Source of the DNA: Neurospora tetraspora
Taxonomy: Eukaryota > Ascomycota > Sordariomycetes > Sordariales > Sordariaceae
DNA length: 64,000 nt
Direction: 5' to 3'
Assembly (NCBI RefSeq): GCF_033439725.1
Contig: NW_026944387.1
Span: 372,001-436,000 of the forward strand
This document shows, piece by piece, positions 33,136 through 44,940 of this stretch. The notes beneath the pieces are model-generated. The model had not been told where the DNA came from and searched no databases. It worked only from the letters and a program-made list of their open reading frames with translations. The stretch's first letter is position 1. The number at the start of each line of letters is the position of its first letter. The translations under genes and the position numbers were made by a program.

Positions 33136-33700
33136 TTAGTGACCACTATGAACATGCGGATGCGAACTCTCCAACATATTCCTGTCCGCCGGGGTATGCG
33201 TGACCTTCCCCGGGGGATACCCATCATCCTTCTTATCCGACCGATGCTTATATGCCCAAGCAAACATCTTATCATAGCTGCGACACATGCGTTGCTCCAA
33301 TGCCGTTGATGCCAACCTCCGTGAGTGGATCAAAAGTCACATCGCCAGCACACAGGATGGCCTGGCGGATGTAGTCGATGCAGTGGTCCCGGTGGTAGAC
33401 GACCTCGTCGGCGGGATGGTCCTTAATGGAATCCGGCTCGTAGGCATACCGGATAAAGTTGAGACAGTGCAGCTGGTGGAACATGCTGATGCCGTACACC
33501 TTGCTCGTGTTTGGGCTGTTGGATGCGGGCAAGCTAGGAGGCAGATCGTAGGTGTGTTCGTTTGGGATTTCGACGATGCCGTCACCTGGAGGCATCAGGC
33601 GCTTCCAGGCATCGTTGGAGCTGTTGCTGACTCCGAAGGAATAGCGTTCTCAGCAGTTAACCTTCTGTACTATAAGGTAGTACAAGGCAGTTACAAGGCA
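33136..33700 (-). pseudogene. DUF3328 (UstYa-like) gene, 5'-truncated, motifs intact
   Basis: The sequence covers the second half of a UstYa-family protein: FGVSNSSNDAWKRLMPPGDG, YGISMFHQLHCLNFIRYAY (first HxxHC), VVYHRDHCIDYIRQAILCAGD (second HxxHC), then CRSYDKMFAWAYKHR. The frame shifts near 33290 at a short GT run: about two bases are missing between THV and the continuation. The N-terminal exon with the membrane anchor is absent, and AT-rich repeat-like DNA starts at about 33715. Unlike its neighbour, it was killed by truncation and indel, not by His-to-Tyr changes. Confidence 0.75.
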
Positions 33701-33714
33701 CAGTACTAGCCACA

Positions 33715-34565
33715 CGTTAAAAATTTATTTATAAAATTACGAAGTAAATAGCAGCTACAGTAATTTAAATAATAAATGTGTATATTATATTTCTTATAAT
33801 CTGTGACGGCTGGTGCCGTCATGGGTCACATGGTTCAGGTGCAGATTCTGGGCTTGGCTCCGGCTGCCTCCCAGTTAGGGTATAAGAACCTCGCCTCTCC
33901 CATCTAGCCTTCCCTTTTGGGATTTCTTCCTTCTTCAACTTCTTGTCTTTAGTCCAAGTTAGCTAAATGGTACGATCATCACACCGTCTAGCTACGCCGT
34001 GACAAAAAGTTTTATATAATTTGGTTAAATAAAGTGTACTACCGTCTTTCTCTAGTCCTTTACGTCTCCCTCAAACAATTAGGCAACCATATACTTCTAA
34101 TTTGTCACAGGGTTAGCCTATATAGGCTAACCCTGTGACATAATTTCACTATGCGTCAGCTCTATATCCTCGACATGCTGTATTCCGCCTCATATCTCTC
34201 CCTTATTCATCGGGTTATAACTTAACACTGATCTCACCTCCAGCAGAAACTCCTGCGTTTTGAGTTGGCGAAACAGCGGTGCCTAAACCTTAAGTTTCTG
34301 AAGTATCTAAAATCTGTAAAAACACTGTCCAGCTTCAGTCTAGTCCCTCGAGATAATAATCAATCATCTGTTCTATCTATTCTAACTTCTATATAGCTTC
34401 ACGAATCCTCGCGAATCTCCTCCAGCCACAGCATGTGCTGTGCTAATAGCTCCTAAGCTATCTAAATTAAGTTGCATGATGAACCGTAGGGCCTAGGGAG
34501 CGCGGCGGTGCCGAGTGGCCCGTGATTGACGCCGATCTCTCGAATGAGCAAATGACGGGACTTGC
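33715..34565. repeat. AT-rich block with LTR-like remnant and palindrome
   Basis: Base composition turns strongly AT-rich. From 33802 the sequence TGTGACGGC… resembles a retrotransposon LTR. It has a GGTATAAGAACC promoter-like box near 33878, a possible end at 34004 (CCGTGACA) or 34108 (TTTGTCACA), and no clear target duplication. The right end overlaps a perfect palindrome. No gene seen. Confidence 0.5.
34103..34140. repeat. Perfect 38-bp palindrome
   Basis: TGTCACAGGGTTAGCCTAT is followed directly by its exact reverse complement. TGTCACA/TGTGACA ends suggest two abutting LTR or transposon termini in inverted orientation. Confidence 0.9.
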
Positions 34566-35996
34566 TCAAAGTATTAGTCCGGCCTTTCTGAACATCCCGA
34601 AGGCAGACAGCCAACCCTGAACAGGATCCTTGTCTCCTTCGAACCCGGTCCCCCTCAACTTTGTCACACTTAGTTGCCGATCGAACGTCAGCCAGTAGCC
34701 CACGCTGTCCAATTGCCGATGGCCAGCTCCAACACCTTTGGTGGCAGCGTTCTCGCGACCGTTTTGGTTGAAAATGGACCTGTACTTGGTCACATATTCT
34801 CCAGGTGACAAGAGTGAAGTCGATTCTGGAAGCTCGCCAACCCCCATAGAGTTGTCTGGAGCTGATGCTTTCTCAGCGACCGGCCCAACGCCTACTAGGC
34901 CAAACCATTTAGCTAAATGCGGCCAAATCTCGCCATATTTGCACGGTGTCTCATTGTCGGCAACATTGAATAGATGGCCACCACCACAAGTTCCGAGGTG
35001 TAGCGATGCATAGATCATAAAACGCGCGATTGTCGCGCTAGATACCGGAGAGAATAATGAGTTGGCACTAGCGGCATTGCCAGGAAAAGGTACTTCAACA
35101 GGACTTGTTGCAGCTTCCGTTGCAAATGGTCCGACACCGTGATTATAGGCATATAGGGATAGATACTGAGCCCAATGGAGGGCTAAGCTAAACTGGGAAC
35201 CGTTGGGGGTAAACCCAATCTTGATCAATGTTAGTAATGCGTAATACTCAGGTGCATTAAGAAAGACTCACAATGGCATCAGGGCAGACTTCGTACCAAG
35301 TCCATCGCTTTCCTTCGCTCGCAGCGCTCAGAAGCTCGCGATATACCAGATATACGACCGTCTTGGCATAGTCGGGTGGCAGGTTCTTGACCATATCCTC
35401 GGCCAATGGAGGGGTAAATGTGCCTCCGGGGGTATATATTCCATATCCCTGATGTATTCAGCACGTGGTTCAGATTATTTCAATACCACATAGTGGACTT
35501 ACCCGTGTCCTACCAGGAAATGCTACAAATTGCAAGTTGGGGCTGAGAATAGTGTGGGCATCGACAACATTCTGAAACATACGACGGTTGGTCGCTACCT
35601 CCTCAATGTCGTCCTCGACTGCTTGAAACACTACTCATGGTAAGTTTTTCCATATAGCAGGTGTGTGGTGTAGTGGGGGAATGAATGAATGGAGGAAGTA
35701 CCCAAGTAATAAATATGAGTGACAGATTCGATATCTTTCACCACCTGCTTCAAAGAATCTGCCAATGTGGCCCCATCACCCTTACATAGGTCAATACCGG
35801 AGACGAGCTGTAGGTCTGGCTGGTCCGAATCCGTGGGCCACAGAGACTCGGAAGTATTGAGCGGGCGGTTCGTAACAGCGGTGATCTTTAAGAATGAGCT
35901 AAGACGCGGGTAACTACGCAGGAGCTGGTTAACAATCGCCCAGCCAATCAGGCCAGAGGCACCGAAAACGATGGCGTGATTTGAGCTGTCGGCCAT
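34566..35996 (-). CDS. PRISE-type short-chain reductase (progesterone-5-beta-reductase/iridoid-synthase-like)
   Basis: Four exons, 35702-35996, 35503-35630, 35272-35448 and 34566-35219, splice in phase to 417 residues, a normal length. The N-terminus has the NADPH-binding turn AIVFGASGLIGWAIV. Next come THIYYL, NLQFVAFPGRTR and the YGIYTPGG loop of PRISE reductases. A TWYEVCPDAI motif is followed by IGFTPNGSQFSLALHWAQYLSLY. Splice signals are good (GTACTT, GTAAGT, GTGAGT donors; ACTAAC branch point). These enzymes reduce activated C=C bonds of enones and often serve secondary metabolism; the substrate is unknown. The gene is undamaged although embedded in AT-rich repeat remnants. Confidence 0.85.
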
Positions 35997-37731
35997 TGTG
36001 AATGCTAGTAGTATTGTGATTAAATGCTAGTGGTTGCCGAAATGTGTGGTTATGAGTCTTGGAAACCTGACCTGGTAGGTGACTTAGCTTTCTGTCTTAA
36101 ATATGCTCAATTCGCTTTGACCGTGCCCCCGATGAGTCATTCTGAATCATAGTGCAAAATAGTGATCCAAAAGCGACTGAGAGTTAGCAGTGAAAGCTTA
36201 GCCGTACAATGATATAACTCAATCCGTTTAGAGTAAGTTAGCGCGGTAAATACCCGCTCAAGAGTGTGGCGTCAATACTGAGCAGCCCAGGGCAGCTTAT
36301 CAAAGCAGCAGTAGTAGTAGCAGTAGCAGCAGTAGCAAGATGGTAAGCCCGAATCACAGTATGTAATGCGCTGTACCTAAGAGTGTATACCGTAATTATG
36401 AGATCTCATTAACTCCTCCTGTCCTGCAAGCGGGGCAAAGTGGAAAAATTGAGGCTGCGGGCGGGGAGCCTCTATTAGGAGTAGATTTCCCCACCTTACC
36501 AAATCCTCTTGGTAGGCTAGCTAGCCCTAATAGAGTCCTAGTGTGCCAAGATCTACACCAGCTAGAGGACAGCTAGCTGCAGCTGTCAGCCAGGTGTCGG
36601 CAGCTGTACGAGTGGACTTGGTACCTCGGGATACTTCAAGTAGCTCGGAAGAAGGGTTGATTGGGTAGACTCATAACTGGGACAGCTGCTTTAAGTATAG
36701 CTCACACCTTATGCTAGCCCTTACCCGTTGGAGATTAAAAGTGCAGAATTGGGGAAATAGATAGGAACTAACCTTCAATCCCCAACGGGTATCCGTACTT
36801 GAAAGAGGCGAAAATGATTCAAAGTGACGAGAGGCTCATACCATATTCTCACTGGGTCTCAGCTACTTCCATTTGTTCGTCGTGCTTCGGACTCGGATCT
36901 TGTCCGAGCCGCATTCGGGCTTTGATCGTTGCATATACTTACTTTATTGTTGGACTTTGCTCCCCTAAGCTCTTGTGTGTTTACCGCCGAAGACCACGAA
37001 AGACGACATCACCTTTATACTAGAAAGCGGTTCGCTAGCCTCGCAAGACCAGAGTTAGGCTAATCTACCAGCTATTGGACTATGGCGTCTAACCCGAGCT
37101 TATATATATTGAAAGGTAGGCACCGTTGTACATGTGAACTGCATAATGTAGGAAAAGAGTTGTTGCTTAATTTAAGGTACTGAACAGATAAAAGAACTCC
37201 TAGTCTTTATATACACGGGTGACATAACTAGCCGGTTATGTACTTAGCCCGAATCCAAATATCCTAACACTCCCTTTTAGTACTTCGATTAAAGTATTTA
37301 TAGTTCACCGACCAGGCCCCATCAAACTCTCAAAACTACGTGGGAGAAAGAGGGAAAAGTACCCGACTTGTTCTATATAAGTTGGCTGAGGTATAACCTC
37401 TTTAAACTAAAACAGACAAAACTCTAAAAAATCTTACTTGTTTAAAAGGCCCCGAGACAAGTTATTAGGATAGAAACGACAAGATCTACAATGAGAGCTG
37501 ACATAAGAGAAACGCTTATGTAACCGGCTTATATAAAAATTATTGTATTTTACTCATTAATAATAAATATTCCGTTTTTACATTTATTAACTGCTCTTTC
37601 ATTTAAAAGTATAACCTTTCCCATTTTCGCTTACTTTGTCTTAAAAAATTTATTCTAACTAATAATATAATTAAAAATATTATCTTTAGAAGGGTAAGAA
37701 TTAAATTCCGTATTAACTTTTATAAGGAAAT
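35997..37731. other. AT-rich, repeat-derived stretch
   Basis: No gene recognised. A CAG/TAG trinucleotide run lies at about 36305-36338. At about 37147-37269 the minus strand reads TGTTAGGATATTTGGATTCG… with a TATATAAAG box, and resembles a Copia-type LTR remnant; exact ends are uncertain. Bases 37540-37730 are extremely AT-rich. This fits old, point-mutated transposon debris. Confidence 0.5.
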
Positions 37732-37959
37732 TGTTATGGCAAATAGTGGAAAAGGAATGCGACAAAGCGTCAATGACCCTACTATTGTATGAAGATCGAA
37801 AGATGAGGAAAAAGAAGAACTAGAATACAAAGAATGGCTGCGGCGCAAAGGATATAATCCTGTACGCTGCCAAGAACCCTGCAGTGGATCCGGTGGGTCC
37901 ACTGTGCTAAATGCAGCCATGAGAGCAATGCTGACCAGCGGTTGAGCCGCGCCGTCACA
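37732..37959 (-). repeat. 3' LTR of the Gypsy element
   Basis: The TG…CA ends and position directly after the polypurine tract define it. Bases 37833-37959 match 57554-57644 near the dehydrogenase fragment, except for a segment of about 35 bp present only here. Confidence 0.8.
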
Positions 37960-38074
37960 TCACCCCCCCCTCAAAAAAGACTCGCCTCGAGTCTGCCAAA
38001 AAAAAAAAAATCTGGTGCGCGCACACCCACTCGAACCGACGACCTCCCAGCAATCAACGACCACAACACCAAGC

Positions 38075-41000
38075 CTACTTCCTCCGCGCCCGTGGCGATC
38101 TTCGTCTCACTCCTTGTTGTGCCGGGCGATCGTCGTCGTCGTCGTCCTCCAAGAACTTGTCTTCCGCTGCCGCCTGGAGCCATGCCTGTAACCTCACCGG
38201 CGGTCCCGGAGCTGTTGGGTTTTCGTCGTGGAACTCCTTAATCCTCGTAGCCGCATTCTTGAAATCTCGTGCAGGCCACCATGTCGGGTCAGGGTCCCAG
38301 CCCCGCCATTGCACCTGGTACTCGAGCTTGCCGTAGTGGACGCGTGACGCGACAACATGGTCCACTTCCCATTCCTCGTTGTCGTTGATCATTTCGCCTT
38401 CAGGGGATTCGGCGGCCTGGCCTGGCAAAGGGTTGTCTGGGTAACGGCGTAAGCGGTCCGGTGAGAACTGGTTTGTCACCTTCCAGTTGGGGGGGAGGTC
38501 CAACTTGTAAGCGTGTCCCATTTTCTCAATGATCTGAAAGACTTGTCTAGTCTGAGGAAAGTCCAATTTGTCGCTAGGCCTTCCATCGGTAGACCAATTC
38601 TTCTTGATGATGGAAACCTTGTCACCCACATCGAAGTCCGGAACCCGCCGATGCTTGTTCGCTTGTATCGCTTGCTTGCGCTGTGCTTGGATGATGGCGG
38701 CTCGGGCTTGTTCGATATAACCCTGTATCTTAAGGGCTGCGTCTCTGGCTTCCTGACGCGACAGTCGTTCCGCCGTAGGGAGGTCCTCTAAGGGTGTGAA
38801 AGTCTTCCATTCTGCGAAGGCGGGCATGGGGAATCCGAACATAACCTCATGGGGTTGCAGGCCCGTACTTTCGTGGTATAAGCCATTCTGTGCAAAGTCC
38901 AGAGCTGGGATCAACTCAGACCAGTTGTCTTGCGCATGGTTGATGAAAGGGCGAAGTCTCTGATCCAAATATTCATGCAGATTTTCCACCTGTCCAGCCG
39001 TCTGTGAGTGCCCTGGCGATGCAAAGGACCATTTGGTGCCCATGATGCTAGACATTTCTTGACTAAACGCCGACTTGAACTGGGGGCCTTGGTCGCTTAC
39101 AATTTCCCGCGGGGGGCGAAGGAGTCTAAAAGGTCCCTGATAATACAAGCGACATGCTTCTTTGCCGGTGATATTGCTCCGGCAGGGGATCAGCCAACTT
39201 CCTTTAGACAACGGGTCGATAATGCTGAAAATGTTATCATATCCGTGCCTATCCATGGGCATCTTCTTGAAGTGAATGACGATTCGGCGCCACGGTCTTT
39301 TCTGCACCTCCATCGGCTGTAGTTCTCCCGGGGTCTTGTCTCGTGGGTGCTTAGAAGCGTGGCACATCAAGCAGTTTGCCACGTAGCGGTCCACGTCCCC
39401 TGACAGTCCTGGCCACCAATACTTCGTGGCTACCAGTCGTCTCGTTTTGTTCCGGCCGGGGTGGGCGGTGCCAATGCCGTCATGGCATTCCCGTATTGCT
39501 CGTGTCCTCAGATCATTCTGTTCTGGCACCACCAGTCGTCCTTGGTAGAGCAAGATCTGGCCCTGTAGCAGTGTGAATCCGGAGTCCTGCTCTGTAGCCT
39601 TGTGGCGGTAGCCCTCAAGGGCCGGGTCTTCCTTGTTAGCCTTCAGTAAATCTGCAACCAAGTTGTAGCCTGTCCCCGCCAAACGTGTGTCGTTGTCATC
39701 CGCCAGATCCAGTGTGCAGACGCGGGGCAGCGCGTCTTCCCCCCCCTCGGGCGCTTCGAGCGGTTTGAAGAGGCGCATATAACGCTGCGCGTCCTTCCTG
39801 TCTTTCTGTGTCTTCAAGTCCTCCGCCTTCCTGGACAGAGCGTCCGCCGCGGCATTATCCTTCCCTGGCCGGTATGTAATGTGAAAATTATACTAGGAAA
39901 GAATCTCGGCCCAGGCGGCCTGCCGGGAGTTCAACAACCTCTTTGTACTGAAATACTTGAGTGCTTCGTGATCCGTGAAGATGGTAAAAGGCCCCTGTTG
40001 AAGCCCTATGAGTTCCGCCCGCCAACACAGAAGTCCTCGCATGACTGCCAGCATCTCCTTATCGTGAATCGGGTAATTATGCTCCGCTCCTTGCATAGTT
40101 TCCGAATAGAAGGCCACCGGGTGCCAACCGTCTTCATGCTCTTGCGACAACACACCAGCCAGCACACCGTCTGAAGCATCCGTTTCCATTCTCGTTGCCC
40201 GGCCATACTCGAAATGGGCTAAGACTGGAGCCTCCAGGAGTCTCCTCTTCAGCTCGTCAAAAGCAATCTGACAATCTTTAGACCACTCAAAAGCTTCCCC
40301 CTTCTTTGTCAGCCTTGTCAAGGGCTTTGCCACCCGGCCATATTCCCTCACGAATTTCCGGTAGAAGTTGCAAAACCCCAAGAAGGACTGGACCCCCTTC
40401 ACCGTGGTGGGTTCTTTCCAATCCTTCACAACGGCGACCTTCGCGGGATCCACCGATATTCCGTTGACGCCGATGACGAACCCTAGGAATTTCGTCTCTT
40501 GGACATGGAATTCGCATTTGTCTAGATCCGCCTGTAGCCCGGCAGCTTCGAGGCGCTGCAGAACTTTCAGAACGTGACTCTTATGCTCTTCCAGCGTATT
40601 GGAGTAGATGAGGATATCGTCAATGTACGCGCTGCAGAAGTCGTCCAGGTACCCCATCAGAGCATCGTTGATGTACCGTTGAAATGTCGAAGGCCCATTT
40701 GTCAACCCAAAGGGAAGGACCTTGTACTTGTATGCCCCGTATCGGGTCCTGAATGTTGTCAACTCCTCATCGTCAGGGTGCATCCTGATGCGATGGAAAG
40801 CCTGGCGAATGTCGATCTTTGTAAAGAACTTCGCTTGAGAAATCCGGGACAGCGTCTCCTCGATCAAGGGCAATGGGTATCTGTCTTTCCTGGTAATGGC
40901 GTTCAACTTCCGGTAGTCCACGCAGAACCTCAGTTTCCCGTTAGCCTTGGGAACGAACAGGACAGGTGCGGCCCAGGGCGCAGCGCTGCTCTCGATGAAG

Positions 41001-41206
41001 CCTTTGTTGAGGTTCTCGACAATGTATAGGCGGCACGCCTCCAGTTCATCGGCGCTCATCTTGTATAGTGGACTGTATCCCAGGTCTTCAGGCCGGCAGT
41101 CCTCGTTCAACTCGATTCGATGGTTGCTGTGAGAAGATTCTGGGCGTTTGCTGCACAGACCGCTAGTCCTTTGCCCTGCAGGCCCCTTTGACAGCGGTTC
41201 TGGCAC
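38075..41206 (-). pseudogene. Gypsy pol fragment (RT-RNase H-integrase-chromodomain), one stop
   Basis: RT: GFIESSAAPWAAPVLFVPK, LRFCVDYRKLN, FTKIDIRQAFHRI, LPFGLTNGPSTFQ, and YIDDILIYS (catalytic YxDD). RNase H: METDASDGVLAGVLSQ and FTIFTDHEALKYF. A TAG at 39893-39895 interrupts the same frame at ILS|YNFHITYRPGKDN; CAG to TAG fits. Integrase: the zinc-binding region around YVANCLMCHASKHP; catalytic core with IIDPLSKGSWLIPC, EIVSDQGPQFKSAF and the E in QTAGQVENLHEYLDQ. C-terminal chromodomain: WEVDHVVASRVHYGKLEYQV, QWRGWDPDPTWWPA. Only one stop in about 3.1 kb suggests a fairly recent copy. Confidence 0.9.
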
Positions 41207-42254
41207 TTCCCAGAATCCCCTCCTTTGCAGACCTTCCTCCTCTTTGTATCGCCAGCTCTATATAGCTGGCGATCCCTTCCAGCCTCAGTAAGCTGGATCC
41301 CTCAATCTACATCATTCCCATCATTCGTGATCCACCTCATAAGGAGTCTTGGTGTTTGTCCGGTCCGCATCCTGGTAAAAAACAGTCGATAAAAATAGCT
41401 TTAAACATAATTGTTATCATCCGAAGAAAAATGTGTCACCGGGCAATTCCGTGAATATTACCGCTGTTGTGTATGATCTCCAGCCCGCCACATTTCGCCT
41501 AGTTAAATGACTTCATTCGCTTCATCACATCACCCGACTTGCTCTTTTCCTTATGTGGACCCAGCACCATGGCCCCATGCTCCATCACTACATACAAACA
41601 TAAGCTGCGCCCCAATGAACCCTGAGAATACCTGATCAATCATCACGATCGCTGACGTACCTGCCGTCTATCTGCAGCGCAGCAAAGCATATCCCTATGA
41701 TCACGAACGGCCAACCGAATAAACCATCAAAAGAGAAATCGTCCGAGTCCGAACCGGACTAAACCGAGACGGGATTGACGGATGGGGACACCACGGCTCG
41801 CTCAGTCGTGGGCACAGCCTCACGATATCTCACTACAAGATGCTTATCGGCAAAATGCTCAAACTGAGTCAGCAACTCAACAAACTCTCCAAACCCATCT
41901 TCGTCTACCTTGCCGCCCTCCAAGACGTGCCCGTCAACCCCATCAACATCGCTACCACCCTCGCGACCGCCGCGACTACGACGACTTCGTATTATGTTGC
42001 GAACACTTGTACTGAGAGTCCGACGGCGGTTTGTCAGATCCAGTTTGATCATCAAAAAGTCGTACCGCCGCCCACGCCGTTTCCTTATGCGTACTCGTTG
42101 TCGTCATACCCGTCTGAGTCGGGGCCGGAACTGGGATCGGTTATCTGGTGGGGTGGAAGCGGGATGGAAGAGGCGGAGGAGAGCGTGTTGGGGATCATCA
42201 TCAGGGGTTTGGGTCTGTGGGGTTTAGGATTCCACTTCCTCTTTGCCTCTTATC
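41207..42254. other. Intergenic stretch with a possible small hypothetical protein
   Basis: Bases 41248-41273 form the inverted repeat ATCGCCAGCT…AGCTGGCGAT. From about 41855 a plus-strand frame of about 142 codons runs to 42283. It starts MLKLSQQLNKLSKP and ends with a hydrophobic stretch (LGIIIRGLGLWGLGFHFLF), with the C-rich-to-G-rich drift seen in other genes here. I recognise no domain, and it overlaps the end of the DUF4238 gene on the other strand, so I do not call it a gene with confidence. Confidence 0.3.
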
Positions 42255-44940
42255 TCACGGGGGAGTGGGATAAACGAGCGTGAAGAGCACTTTCTCCAGG
42301 TCTTCGATCACCTGTCGGCTGAGGTTGTGCTTGATCCGCTCCGGTTCCATGATGGTGGCGAACATCTCACGGCAGGTCGAGCGGACGATGAGCTCGAGGC
42401 GCTCAGGGGGCTTGAATTGAGAGTTCAGGGTGGGATCGGCGTTTCTGAGAGTAACGTCCGCGACTATGGCCATGGACAGAAGGTCGGTCGACTTGGCTAG
42501 GTCTTCAATTTGCTGGATTCCTGTGTTTTGGAGGGGAGTTTGTTAGCTTTTGTTTGCGGGAGGTGTGATGGTCTGGGGTTTCTGGCGTTATGCGGTAGGA
42601 GGCGTCACGGTTTTGCTTGAGGTTTGTGCTGCGTATCTTGGGTCGGGATGGATGGTGGGCCAGGGTATTTCGACAAGGAGCGTGCATTCAAGGTTTGCAT
42701 TGGCAACAATGGGCATCTGGGCCATGGGGATTGGGCTTCAGGTACTTGGGTAAAATCCACGTACCACAATTCAAGATAGGTCCGGCACCTGTAGACAATC
42801 AAGACGTTGTGTCAGCAGAGAACGAGGCGGTAGTTTGCATGTAATGTTAATTGCTCCGTACCTTGAATAAACGGCGCGAACTCGGTTCGAATGTTTAGGT
42901 GCGCCCGTTGGCGAAACCTGGTGTCGATCTTGAAGGCTATGTACATTAAGGTGTTCAGTCTGTCGGGTCTGATCAGTTTTTTGGCTGCTGCACTGTTAGT
43001 TTTTGCGTATCTTTGAAGCGTGAGACCGCCGTCACCTACCGCGAACGATTGCATTTTCAGGCATCCTAAGCCAGTCTCCTTGCGGACTGAGCAAGTCGAT
43101 GCCTTCGTGCTCCATGATCATGTCCCTCTCTGCTTGTATGTATAGCCACAATCTCGGACTGGGCAAACGAAGGTATTCGCTGACAAGTGACTCCCGATTG
43201 CGTTGGCGAATCGCCTCGTCTACTCCTTGAGACCATGAGTCGATCTTTATCCTCAAGGTGTTCATCTTTACCACCTGATCAATGTCCTCCAGCACGGTAT
43301 TATATGAGCCGCCTAAGTCAGGAGATCATTAGCGACGTTCTGAAGCTCTTGCAACTCGGTGCCATACCTAGCAAAAAGTAGTTGTCCATGTAGGGCGCGG
43401 CGGGTTCTGATAAGCCCCACGTCAGTGCATTTTGTTCCATCATGGACTTGAGGAAGGCCTCGCCATGTGGATCCTGGATTCTCTCATCATTCACCACCGC
43501 ATTTTTTGATTCGCGATGTCGTTCCAGGCGCCGAAGCCGAATCTTTTCATGATCCTGGACTGTTGATGGAAGGGTAGGCATTACCCATAACGCAGCCTTC
43601 TCCGAGCCCAGAGAACGTGACACTGCTTCCAGCTTCTTGAGTGTCTTGAGACGATCCTCCTTATCTTCCCCCGTGAATATCTTCCCAATCTCAAGAGGAG
43701 GAGCAGTCAAATACCACTCCAGTGTCCTTGCGAATGCCTGCTTAGAATTGTAAACAAGACTGGTGCAGCGTAGACAATTGTCGAGAAAGATTGAGTTGAT
43801 GGTGTTCACATGTTGGCTTTCGATCGGAAAGAAGGGAAAGCGGAACTTATCATCCTTTCCTCGCCGTCCATCATAACCCTCTTGAAAGACCAGGCGGCCA
43901 TTCACAATCTCGCTGTAACTGTTTTCTGCCTTGCGTACAGGCAGATCAGCCAACATGCCGTTGACATGGCCATAAGGACCCATCACCAAAGACCTTTGGA
44001 AATCCCTGTCCTCTTTGACCTCGGGAGATTGGTCTTCAAGTGGTTGAGGTAGGATCCAAGAGCGAAGAACGACCATAATCTTTGGGGATACCGGCGCAAA
44101 GGTATGGAGTTCCACGTAGCCAAGGGCTTCTTCCTTGTTTGACTTGATGTCTCGGGCATATTTGTTCGGCCCTTCATACACCGAGTAGCTATTGTCGGCA
44201 AGGATGAACTCGTTCTCCGCTTCAGATGGTACGCACAAAGCCATGTAACAACTCTGCACATGCGTAACAAACCACATAGCATCGTTGTAGTACATCTTCT
44301 TGGGAAGCTCACGTATCCAGTTCAGCTCCGGGTCCATCTCAAGGTTGATGAGTGTTTCGATATTGTGCAACCAGACCTGCATAGGGGTTTTGAATTGCGG
44401 ATGTTCTTCCATGTACTCGCGAAGGAGTTCCCGGTCGTTCTCGGAATATGCCTCGGGTCTTTCGTGGAAGAAGCGGGTATGAAACCGATGGCCACGGTAC
44501 TTCATGACGAAGAGGAACTTGCGAATCAAGTTTCGCTCGTCCCGGGTGAGAACAACTCCGCCCTCGTTCGCTTCATATGCCTTTGTGATCTTGGTGAAGA
44601 TTCGTGCTGCCTGGTCCTCCAATTTGGAGAGCAACTTCTCGACATGTCTTTGCTCCCCGTTGGGCTTCGTGAAGTCGTCGTACATGTTGATCTGCCCCAA
44701 AATCCTGGAAACGGGCTTCTCGGTGAAGACGGCAGCGTCCTGGGTTAGGTCGAGGCTGCTGATTACCAGGTCTCCTGGAAACATGCCCTTCTCATACTTG
44801 GGCTTCGGAGTTCCTTTGGGTCCTTTGGGCGCTTTGGGGACCCTGTGGGCAAAGTTCTTGAGAAGGAACTGGGGGACAAAGTGTTGGTACTGTCCATTCG
44901 ATGCGGCGGGTGCCATGACGTTAGGCTTGGGGTGTGACAT
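42255..44940 (-). CDS. DUF4238 protein, five exons
   Basis: Exons 43368-44940, 43040-43312, 42862-42984, 42765-42788 and 42255-42520 join in phase to 752 residues. The N-terminus has the DUF4238 hallmark QYQHFVPQFLLKNFA, then GQINMYDDF, HVEKLLSKLEDQAARIF, RKFLFVMKYRGHRF, EFILADNSYSVYEG and FAPVSPKIMVVLR. The C-terminal exons carry IDSWSQGVDEAIRQRNRE and CREMFATIMEPERIKHNLSR. The last two junctions are the least certain: an alternative end at 42688-42690 would give a shorter, Cys-rich C-terminus. DUF4238 proteins are of unknown function and are found in bacteria and fungi, often in defence or accessory regions. Confidence 0.8.

Larger units (their letters stand above)
37732..41206 (-). mobile_element. 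Chromoviral Ty3/Gypsy retrotransposon, 5'-truncated
   Basis: In minus orientation the element runs RT, RNase H, integrase, chromodomain, a polypurine tract (run of G at about 37963-37972) and a 3' LTR at 37732-37959. The LTR begins TGTGACGGC and ends GCCATAACA. The pol frame starts abruptly at about 41206: gag, protease and the 5' LTR are absent. A short inverted repeat sits just beyond the breakpoint (41248-41273). Confidence 0.9.

Noticed and set aside
29172-33715. A RiPP precursor gene expected near DUF3328 genes
   Set aside because: I looked for a signal peptide followed by repeated cores with KR sites and found none.
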